DNA from: an uncultured Bacilli bacterium
GTDB lineage: Bacteria > Bacillota_I > Bacilli_A > RF39 > UBA660
NCBI GenBank assembly: GCA_934090795.1
Contig: CAKOJQ010000003.1
Coordinates: 62,001 to 126,000 of the forward strand
Direction: 5' to 3'
Length of the DNA: 64,000 nucleotides
The translations under genes were made by a program, and so were the position numbers. Below are positions 34,901 to 41,621 of the stretch, piece by piece. The notes under the pieces were generated by a model. The model did not search any database. It saw only the letters and a program-made list of their open reading frames with translations, and was not told the origin of the DNA. Position 1 is the stretch's first letter; every line of letters begins with the position of its first letter.

Positions 34901-35617
34901 CCATCCTGAAAAATATGCACCTGCTTTAGAAGCAATAATTGGTAATTCATAAGTACTATTTTTTTCAAATTTAACTGTTTTATTAATATTACGCTGTTCA
35001 TCAATTATTGTTAAATCAACAAGCTCCCCTGGCTTTTCAATTGTTATATAAGCAGATAATTGTTTTCCCATATCACTATTTTGATTCGTATAAGTTTTAT
35101 TTGGAAACGCTAGCGTTAAAGTATAATTATGAACAACACCATTTTCAATATTGCCTGATGTATCAAATGTTCCATATCCTAAACTTACCTTGCTAGATCC
35201 TGACTTCAACGTATTAGGTAAAACATAAGCAACTGTTCCATTATTATTAGTATTTTCACCTTCTATAGAATAAGTTATAGCACCATCACTAAACGTATTC
35301 TTTTCAACAACAAGTTTTAACCCATAACTCATTGCATCCCCTGAATCTACAGTTGTATTATTTTTTGCAGTCAAACTAAATTTTTTGATAGCTGTCCATC
35401 CAGGCAAAACATCCTTTGCATTTATTTGATTTTCTCCATTTTCATAAACAATTGCAACAGTTCCACTATTAAAAACTATTGTAGAAGATGCCTCAGTTCC
35501 ATTGATTTTCGGAGCCATATATGCAACAGCAGCACCAATTAAAATAGTTAATAATAATCCAATAGAAATAGTTACAATTAATATTCTTTTTTTCTTTATT
35601 AGGTCTAATTCTTTCAC
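31925..35617 (-). CDS. Giant surface protein with three ALK-type glycine-rich domains
   Basis: 1230 residues. N-terminal basic segment and one membrane helix (about 11-32), a TasA-like beta domain (about 40-195), one InlB B-repeat-like module (about 200-270), then three repeats of about 270-310 residues. Each repeat opens with FTAPI...YKLE(A/V)WGAQGG, has a glycine-rich body like the glycine-rich domain of ALK/LTK receptors, and closes with GYIGN(T/S)LLTNK, MYCYNCTES and NCAKEGNGYARIT. The six cysteines per closing block may form disulfides. InlB-like modules also separate the repeats. GTG start with AGGTAA. Glycine codons raise local GC. Probably a cell-surface ligand-binding or adhesion protein. 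Confidence 0.82.
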   Translation of the reverse strand: MKELDLIKKKRILIVTISIGLLLTILIGAAVAYMAPKINGTEASSTIVFNSGTVAIVYENGENQINAKDVLPGWTAIKKFSLTAKNNTTVDSGDAMSYGLKLVVEKNTFSDGAITYSIEGENTNNNGTVAYVLPNTLKSGSSKVSLGYGTFDTSGNIENGVVHNYTLTLAFPNKTYTNQNSDMGKQLSAYITIEKPGELVDLTIIDEQRNINKTVKFEKNSTYELPIIASKAGAYFSGWNVESGNATINGNKITINGNASIKAKYSSTNKIEFTYTGNNEKFVAPVDGKYKLETWGAQGGGFSTYESGYGGYSFGIVSLNKNDVLYINVGGKGTNGSASSEIASGGYNGGGNGGNVSSTRYNGGGGGATHIATVSGLLSTLNTNQQAILIVAGGGGGVGGWEPSKYQIRLGGSGGGFNGVDGEPHLQKNDVYGVSGKQTESDSGGTFGQGRSYKYVSSYQYGIGGGGGGFYGGGVNDSCGGGGGSGYIGNSLLTNKSMYCYNCTESSDESTKTVSTTCHSETPTSNCAKSGNGYARITLPDDSVVEELSIITIVSEELKKVTTVETQKGMEITLSPELSDNYVFYEFELESGLATINGTKITPNSDKVVLKVKYKNKVIDEYAYIAPSNNNIEPYYTFTAPIDENYKIEVWGAQGGSAKTKVGGYGGYSAANIYLKKGQTIYIYVGGAGTNGTTQSSVSGGYNGGGNAFGATNGKTVGSGGGATFISLTTGLLNTLSNKLDNLIIVSGGGGGASYESDSYSSDGGSGGGIQGAAGIFSGSGTGGSQTAAGTGQTAGSFGQGGSSKGDGSGGGGGLYGGGGGLHYRGGGGGSGYIGNTLLTNKVMYCYNCTESNVESTKTLSTTCHSETPTSNCAKEGNGYARITYAGEIKKAGNITVTIVDTVSNKTTTLYAYKGKPIDMPNHSSYDNYRFDGYVITDGKGNITNNKLSATSDITIEARYSYTGSFQFIEYDYVASTTSLSEPYYTFTAPIAGTYKLEAWGAQGGGTGGTGGYSSGTINLNRNDSLYVYVGGAGSGITGGYNGGGTALTNGFGGGGATHIATSIGKLNTLSSSLNNIIIVAGGGGGKGNSGAGGNAGGLSGNNGVDGACSNKSGGGGTQTAGGKCVDGGWCNAGSFGIGGNGKASNNGGAGGGGYYGGGAGTGGNCYGGGGGGSSYIGNTLLTNKVMYCYNCTESSAEGTKTVTTTCHSETPTVNCAKEGNGYARITLIP

Positions 35618-35659
35618 TATAATTACCTACCTTATCTTATTTAATTTTACATTAAAAAA

Positions 35660-35684
35660 GGTTTTATGTAAATAACATAAAACC
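35660..35684 (-). terminator. Terminator of polC
   Basis: Perfect 9-bp stem GGTTTTATG/CATAAAACC with a seven-base loop and T6. Confidence 0.85.
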
Positions 35685-35690
35685 ATATTT

Positions 35691-38600
35691 TTAGTCAAAT
35701 AAACTTAATTGTGAAGATTCAGGCATATTTTCTAAAACATCTATTGTTTTTAATTTATCAACGATAGTTCCTGATACTTTTGCTCTTGATTGAAAATCTT
35801 CAACACTTACAAACTTACCATTTTTTCTTTCACTTACTATATTCTTAGCAACCGTCTCACCAAGTCCATCGACTGATAAGAAAGATGGAATTATTGTATT
35901 TTCATCTGCTACTTGCCATACTCTCCAATCACTTTTATATAAATCTATTTTTGCAAATTTAATACCTCTAGCAGATGCTTCTAAGCATACTTTTAAACAT
36001 TCTAGTAAACCTAATTCTTTATTAGTAGCGTTAAATCCTTTATTTTGAATTTCCTCTACTCTTGCTTTTATAGCGTCATATCCCTTCATCATAGTTTCAA
36101 CATCAAAATCAGTTGCTTTACAAGATAACCAAGAAGAATAAAAATATACTGGTTTATGAACTTTAATCCAAGCAATTCTAAAGGCACTTACTACATATGC
36201 CGCAGCATGAGCCTTAGGGAACATATATTTAATCTTATTACATGAATCAATAAACCATTCTGGAATATTACCATCTTGCATTATCTTTTTATAAGATTCC
36301 CAAGTATCTTTTTCTTTTGGTTTACTTGCTTTACCTTTACGTACAAATTCCATTATTTTAAATGCTTTAATAGGTTCTACGCCATGATACATTAAATAAA
36401 TCATAATATCATCACGACAACCAATAACTTCACTAAACGGAACAACATTATTAATAATTAAATCTCTCGCATTACCAAGCCATACATCAGTTCCATGAGA
36501 AAGTCCGGCAATTTTAACGAGTTCTGCAAATGTTTTAGGTTTAATTTCATCAACCATTCCAATTGTAAAGTTAGTACCAAATTCTGGAATTCCTAATGTA
36601 CCAGTTAATGCTAATATTTGTTCATTAGTTACCCCTAACGCTTTAGTTGATGAGAAAATACTCATAGTCTCAGGATCTGATAAAGGTATTTTACTAACAT
36701 CCATTCCCGTTTGTTCTTGAATAATTCTAAGCTGAGTTGGATCCGTATGACCTAAAATATCTAATTTAAGTAAACATTCCTCAATTGAGTGATATCCAAA
36801 ATGAGTTGTACGCCATGCGTTATTAACATCTTCTGCGGGATACTGAAATGGGGTAAAATCATAAACTTCTTTATAATCAGGTACAACTACAATTCCACCT
36901 GGATGCTGTCCAGTTGTTCTTTTAACTCCTGTAACACCTTTGGCTAAACGTTCTATTTCTGGAGTACGAAGTGTAATTCCTTTATCTTCCATATATCCTT
37001 TAACAAAACCAAAAGCCGTTTTTTCAGCAACTGTACCAATAGTACCAGCACGATATACATTATCAACACCAAATAGTACCTTAGTATATTCATGAGCTGA
37101 AGCTTGATTTAAATCAGAAAAGTTTAAGTCGATATCTGGAACTTTATCGGCATTGAATCCTAAGAAAGTTTCAAATGGAATATCATGTCCATCTCTATAC
37201 ATGTCTTCCCCACAATTAGGGCATTTCTTTTCTGGTAAATCAATACCACATGAATAAGTTGCACCAAGTGGTTTACCATCTTCATCATTAAAAATACTTT
37301 TCTTACATTTTAGACAGCGGTAATGTGCCGCTAAGGAATTAACCTCAGTAATACCCATCATTGTTGCGACAAATGATGAACCTACTGAACCTCTTGAACC
37401 AACTAAGAAACCTTCATCATTAGAGTGTTTAACTAGTCTTTGCGCAATTAAATAAATTGGATCGAACCCTGCACCAATTACTCCACCAAGTGATTTCTTT
37501 AACTTTTGTTCTATTTCTTCGTCACTTGCCTCTTCTTCTAAATGTTCTTTAATATTATTTCTAACTAACTCTTTAACAGCATCTACACCTTTTAATATAA
37601 CTTCATGAACATCCTTAAATATTAATTCTTTTAAATTAGGTTCATCTTCACTATGAGTTTTTAATATATTTTCACGACAAACTTTATAAACAGTTTCTCC
37701 ATAAAGTTCTTTTGCGATACGTTCTTCAATTAATAATGGTAGTGGATCTCCATACCAATCAGTTGCTCTACCATAAACTAAGTCAGTTACAACTCTAGGA
37801 CAATCTAAATAAGTTTTACCATCATCGGCTTTAACTCTAGGTGAAAATGGTGTTCCACCAGTATCTGGAATAACCTCTATTTCATCAATCATATCACATA
37901 TCTTATTTGTATTAGTAACAACTATTTCATACGCAACATCTTTATCTAAAAAGTTAAAATTATCAAGCATTTCATTGGTTGTTCTAAAATGTTGAGAAGG
38001 TATTTCTTTAATACTAGATTTAGCTAAATGATGTTTACCAAAATTAGCCTTAGTGTTAACAATGATTTGTCTATAAATTCGATCATCTTTATAAAAATGA
38101 TGGACATCTCCAGTAGCAACCATTATTTTACCAGCATCTCTAACTGCATCTACTACTTTCATAATATTCCCAATTAATTCTGCATTAGAAGAAAAATCTC
38201 CTGTATCAACTAAATGAGAATAAACATCTGGAGGTTGTACCTCAACATAATCATAGAAATTAATTAAATTAGTTAATTCTTCTTTATCTTTTCTTCTAGC
38301 TTCTTTAAATATTTCTGAATCAAAGCATCCACTACCAATAAGTAATCCTTCTCTTAGTTCTTGTAATACACTTCTTGGAATTCTAGGACATTTAAAGTAA
38401 TAGGTTGTATTAGCAAGTGAAACAATTTTAAATAAATTCTTTAATCCTTTTTGATTTAAAACTAAAGCATTAAAGTGATGTGTTGCTCCAAACTTATATA
38501 AATTTTCTTTAGAAACTAAATTATCTAAATCTTTTATTGTTTTATAGGTATCTTTTGGAACACGATCTAACATTTTCCAAAAAACATAAGCTGTTCCTTC

Positions 38601-40274
38601 TGCATCATAATCTGCTCTATGATGAGCATCCTCGTTCCAAGGAACTTCATATCTTTTAACTAACGCAGACAAACTGTGTCTTGTTAAATCAGGATCTAAC
38701 GCTCTTGATAATTCTAATGTATCAATAACGGTATTATTAAATTCAGGTAATCCATACTTTTTACAAGCCATATCAACAAATGACATATCGAATTTTGCGT
38801 TATGTGCAACCATCGGTAGTCCTTCTGCCCACTCTAAAAACCGTTTAGTTACATTTGCTTCATTATCAGCACCAGCTAAATCATCATCAGTAATGCATGT
38901 TAAATCAACTATCTTTTGTGGAAGTAGTCTACCTGGATTAATAAACTCATCAAATCTATCAATTATTTCACCACTAGCTATCTTTACTGCACCAATTTCA
39001 ATCATTTGATCTTTACCACCAGCGTTAAAACCAGTGGTTTCTGTATCAAATACAACATAAGTAGTGCTTCTTAAATCATCATCTTTTGCTCTAAAAGTAA
39101 TATCAGCTGAATCATCTACTAATGTAAGTTCAGTACCATAAATACCCTTAAAATGTTCTTCTTTAGGTTTACCTTTATTATAATTTTTAATTATTTCATA
39201 ACAAATTGGAAATGCCTGACAACCACCATGATCAGTTATCGCAACTCCTTTATACCCAAATTTAATCGCATTACTAACAAGTTCTGATGTATGTTTATCT
39301 AAATCAAACTTAGTAACTCCATCCATTTGACTCATCATTGTATGAGCATGTAACTCAACTCTCTTAACTTCAGCATCATCAACAAACTCATCATCTTTAC
39401 TAGGAATTTCCTCTATATCTCTTACATTAAATACTAAATCCTTAGCAAAAGTATCATTTTTAATATATCCTCTAAAAGCATACCATTTTCCTTCTTTTAA
39501 TCCTGCCTTATATTTATTAAATTCATCATCTTCCCTTGTAAATATTTTAGCTAAAATACTATCAGTTTTATCACTAATCTTCAAAGTTAATATTTTAAAA
39601 TTACTCTTATTAGATACAAATTCTTCTATTCCAAAAATATATGCTTCAACTGTAACATTATTTTCTTCTCCTATAATATCCTTAATTTCTGTAATCTTTT
39701 TAGATTTAATTTCTTCACCCATTATAATTTTAAATTCAGGTTCCTTATTAACAATTATATCTGTTTTACTATTTTCTATTTCTTCTTTTATTTCTTTTCT
39801 TTTTTCATCATTAATAACAGGAACTAAACTAACCTCAGGTAATCCTAAATTCTTTAAATACTTACTAAATTCATCATTAAATGAATCTATTAAATTAGCT
39901 TCCATCTTCGAAATAACTTCTACACTTATTTCATTATTTACTTGCTTAAAATCATTATTAATGATACTTTGTAAAGAAACATTATCAATAACTTTTTGAT
40001 CTAAAAAATATTTAAAATATTTGATAATATCTTCATCACTTATATTGCTATAACTTATTTTAATATCTATCATATTAACATTTTCAATTCCGTCTTTAGC
40101 CTTATTAATCAGTTTTATCATTGATCCTGGATTAATAACTTTATCACTTTGCAAATATACTATCCAAGATTCTTTTTGTTTATTTATAACAACTTTAGAA
40201 ACTTTTACTCCATCAAAATTATCTACATCATCAAAATTTATTTTATTAAAGAATCTTATTAATTTATCATCCAT
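35691..40274 (-). CDS. polC: DNA polymerase III alpha subunit, PolC type
   Basis: Main replicative polymerase of low-GC Gram-positives, with built-in proofreading. 1527 residues, somewhat longer than Bacillus PolC (1437). Seen in order: N-terminal domain, OB-fold region (about 190-290), PHP domain start (VELHAHTMMSQMDGV, about 305), inserted DnaQ-like 3'-5' exonuclease (VVFDTETTGF about 407, HNAKFDMSF about 488, HHRADYDAEGTA about 555), PHP continuation, zinc module (CLKCKKS, CPNCGED), palm PDIDLNFSD near 1035 and C-terminal HhH. AGGGTGA precedes the ATG. Monocistronic, with a strong terminator. Confidence 0.98.
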   Translation of the reverse strand: MDDKLIRFFNKINFDDVDNFDGVKVSKVVINKQKESWIVYLQSDKVINPGSMIKLINKAKDGIENVNMIDIKISYSNISDEDIIKYFKYFLDQKVIDNVSLQSIINNDFKQVNNEISVEVISKMEANLIDSFNDEFSKYLKNLGLPEVSLVPVINDEKRKEIKEEIENSKTDIIVNKEPEFKIIMGEEIKSKKITEIKDIIGEENNVTVEAYIFGIEEFVSNKSNFKILTLKISDKTDSILAKIFTREDDEFNKYKAGLKEGKWYAFRGYIKNDTFAKDLVFNVRDIEEIPSKDDEFVDDAEVKRVELHAHTMMSQMDGVTKFDLDKHTSELVSNAIKFGYKGVAITDHGGCQAFPICYEIIKNYNKGKPKEEHFKGIYGTELTLVDDSADITFRAKDDDLRSTTYVVFDTETTGFNAGGKDQMIEIGAVKIASGEIIDRFDEFINPGRLLPQKIVDLTCITDDDLAGADNEANVTKRFLEWAEGLPMVAHNAKFDMSFVDMACKKYGLPEFNNTVIDTLELSRALDPDLTRHSLSALVKRYEVPWNEDAHHRADYDAEGTAYVFWKMLDRVPKDTYKTIKDLDNLVSKENLYKFGATHHFNALVLNQKGLKNLFKIVSLANTTYYFKCPRIPRSVLQELREGLLIGSGCFDSEIFKEARRKDKEELTNLINFYDYVEVQPPDVYSHLVDTGDFSSNAELIGNIMKVVDAVRDAGKIMVATGDVHHFYKDDRIYRQIIVNTKANFGKHHLAKSSIKEIPSQHFRTTNEMLDNFNFLDKDVAYEIVVTNTNKICDMIDEIEVIPDTGGTPFSPRVKADDGKTYLDCPRVVTDLVYGRATDWYGDPLPLLIEERIAKELYGETVYKVCRENILKTHSEDEPNLKELIFKDVHEVILKGVDAVKELVRNNIKEHLEEEASDEEIEQKLKKSLGGVIGAGFDPIYLIAQRLVKHSNDEGFLVGSRGSVGSSFVATMMGITEVNSLAAHYRCLKCKKSIFNDEDGKPLGATYSCGIDLPEKKCPNCGEDMYRDGHDIPFETFLGFNADKVPDIDLNFSDLNQASAHEYTKVLFGVDNVYRAGTIGTVAEKTAFGFVKGYMEDKGITLRTPEIERLAKGVTGVKRTTGQHPGGIVVVPDYKEVYDFTPFQYPAEDVNNAWRTTHFGYHSIEECLLKLDILGHTDPTQLRIIQEQTGMDVSKIPLSDPETMSIFSSTKALGVTNEQILALTGTLGIPEFGTNFTIGMVDEIKPKTFAELVKIAGLSHGTDVWLGNARDLIINNVVPFSEVIGCRDDIMIYLMYHGVEPIKAFKIMEFVRKGKASKPKEKDTWESYKKIMQDGNIPEWFIDSCNKIKYMFPKAHAAAYVVSAFRIAWIKVHKPVYFYSSWLSCKATDFDVETMMKGYDAIKARVEEIQNKGFNATNKELGLLECLKVCLEASARGIKFAKIDLYKSDWRVWQVADENTIIPSFLSVDGLGETVAKNIVSERKNGKFVSVEDFQSRAKVSGTIVDKLKTIDVLENMPESSQLSLFD

Positions 40275-40342
40275 TATTAATCACCCTTGAATATAATTAT
40301 ACTTAAAATCTAAAATAAAACAAATACTTTTAAGGTATTTGT

Positions 40343-40858
40343 TTAAACTTTTTGCTCTATATTATTATATTCTTTACATTTTTTGATAGATAGAGGAAAA
40401 TTACAACATCTTTTAATTATATTTTTATTTAAATCTTTATTTTTATATTTATTATATAAATTTCTTGATCTTAAAAATACTTTTGTATGGTTACGATTTA
40501 GCCAAAATAATTGTTCAGTAAGTAATTTATAATATTTTAATTCTTTCTTATTCTTAGGTTTATCATCTAAATCTAAATAAATAATATTACCATCGGTAAC
40601 AGGAATCATATTATTGAAATTAATTGCACCAAGATTACCATTATCAATTTTTAAGAAATCAATACTGCTTCTCATTGTTTTATGTTTTTCTTTTGGACTT
40701 GATAATGGTGCAAAATATTTACATTTATTTATTTCAAATAAAACACCAATAAAAGATCTTAATTCTTTTTTATCCATATTATATGGCACTTTATTATCAA
40801 ATTTTCTTAAATAATTACAATATTTATAATCTATTTTAACTAATAATAACTTATCCAT
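40343..40858 (-). CDS. toxN: Type III toxin-antitoxin endoribonuclease, ToxN/AbiQ family
   Basis: 171 residues. Family signature: YCNYLRKFDNKVPYN at residue 13, FIGVLFEINKCKYFAPLSSP near 36-55 followed by the KEKHK basic patch, LGAINFNNMIPV near 78, then YYKLLTEQLFWLNRNHTKVF near 107 and CCNFPLSIKKCKEY at the end. ToxN cuts adenine-rich RNA and is inhibited by pseudoknots of its own processed antitoxin RNA. Directly upstream are 34-35-nt tandem repeats, each predicted to fold as a pseudoknot, then a terminator hairpin: the exact toxIN layout. GGGGAATT precedes the ATG. Such systems stabilise DNA and abort phage infection. Confidence 0.93.
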   Translation of the reverse strand: MDKLLLVKIDYKYCNYLRKFDNKVPYNMDKKELRSFIGVLFEINKCKYFAPLSSPKEKHKTMRSSIDFLKIDNGNLGAINFNNMIPVTDGNIIYLDLDDKPKNKKELKYYKLLTEQLFWLNRNHTKVFLRSRNLYNKYKNKDLNKNIIKRCCNFPLSIKKCKEYNNIEQKV

Positions 40859-40877
40859 AATTCCCCAAAGTTTAATA

Positions 40878-40901
40878 AAACTAGAGTAAGCTCTCTAGTT
40901 T
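40878..40901 (-). terminator. Attenuating terminator between antitoxin repeats and toxN
   Basis: 9-bp stem AAACTAGAG/CTCTAGTTT, six-base loop, then TATTAAAC. In type III systems such a hairpin limits toxin mRNA relative to antitoxin RNA. The T-run is weak, so readthrough is expected. Confidence 0.75.
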
Positions 40902-41007
40902 CTTTTTTAAGTTCCTGTCTAAGCCGGAATCGCTTCTTTTTTAAGTTCCTGTCTAAGCCGGAATCGCTTCTTTTTTAAGTTCCTCTCTTAGTGGGAATCA
41001 CTAGCTT
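40902..41007 (-). ncRNA. Type III antitoxin RNA (ToxI-like), three pseudoknot repeats
   Basis: Transcribed toward toxN. Two identical 34-nt repeats and one 35-nt variant, each beginning AAAAAAG. In the identical units, stem 1 is AAGC/GCUU, the loop between its arms holds UUCC, and a downstream GGAA pairs with UUCC after the linker AGACA: an H-type pseudoknot. In the variant (about 40973-41007, first in the transcript) stem 1 becomes UAGUG/CACUA, the linker AGAGA, and UUCC/GGAA is kept. The change of both arms of stem 1 together supports the fold. The A6 tracts are likely ToxN cutting sites. Confidence 0.88.
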
Positions 41008-41021
41008 TTTTATAACAACAT

Positions 41022-41044
41022 GTTGCATTAATATTATATGCAAC
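41022..41044 (-). promoter_or_regulatory. Palindrome over the likely -10 of the toxIN operon
   Basis: GTTGCAT-N9-ATGCAAC with TATAAT (41033-41038) inside it on the minus strand, about 20 bases before the first antitoxin repeat. No good -35 is visible. A repressor site or a plain coincidence of AT-rich DNA are both possible. Confidence 0.45.
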
Positions 41045-41340
41045 AATTTGCATAACATAATTTCTTATGTGCCCTTAATTTACCATGCTTTTAGAAATTG
41101 CTGTCTATACCATCTCTATGCGTTACACTACTATTTAATTCTCTAAGAAAATTTTTTTAAATTTATTATTTCGTTTCATTTTATATTTATTTACTACATA
41201 TCTAATTTTTTTATAATTCTAAACTATTTTCATTTAATAAGAATTCATAAATATTTAAAAATAATATACCATCATCATTTCTATACGAACTAACTCCATC
41301 TTTAGTAACAATAATCTCTATTTATATTCCTATGTCATCC

Positions 41341-41378
41341 ATTACGAATTTTTTCCGTTTCGTACCCATTTTCGTAAT
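41341..41378. repeat. 38-bp palindromic element, copy 1
   Basis: Ends in the 8-bp inverted repeat ATTACGAA/TTCGTAAT with core TTTTTTCCGTTT and a GTACC block. Differs from copy 2 at two positions. Confidence 0.65.
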
Positions 41379-41413
41379 AAAATACATCATAATTAAGCTT
41401 TTATGTCAATGAT

Positions 41414-41451
41414 ATTACGAATTTTTTCCGTTTTGTACCTATTTTCGTAAT
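41414..41451. repeat. 38-bp palindromic element, copy 2
   Basis: Same ends and core as copy 1, 73 bp further on. Both are preceded by TATGTCA at a short distance. Confidence 0.65.
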
Positions 41452-41575
41452 CGCAATACAATAATTATACCTTATCTTTAGTATTAATTTCTTCTATTAT
41501 ATCCTTATTTTCCATTTTAATAACATTTATCGAATTAATCTAATTACATCTTTATCATTTTAAATGAATAATCTA

Positions 41576-41600
41576 AAAACACATTATTTAAATGTGTTTT
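41576..41600 (-). terminator. Terminator of mutS
   Basis: 10-bp stem AAAACACATT/AATGTGTTTT with a five-base loop. Confidence 0.75.
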
Positions 41601-41621
41601 ATCAACAAATTATAACTTAAA

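Larger units (their letters stand above)
41045..41575. other. 530-bp gene-free stretch with palindromic repeats and a gene remnant
   Basis: No intact gene. A minus-strand frame at 41211-41321 reads IEIIVTKDGVSSYRNDDGIL and then FLNIYEFLLN to a stop, but has no start codon: probably the end of a decayed gene. Two copies of a 38-bp palindromic element lie at 41341-41378 and 41414-41451. The rest is AT-rich with no signals I can name. Confidence 0.5.

Noticed and set aside
40900..41007. Three consecutive plus-strand hairpins with T6 runs, read as tandem terminators
   Set aside because: No plus-strand gene lies before them. Read on the minus strand they are pseudoknot repeats ahead of toxN, which explains the spacing and A6 tracts.
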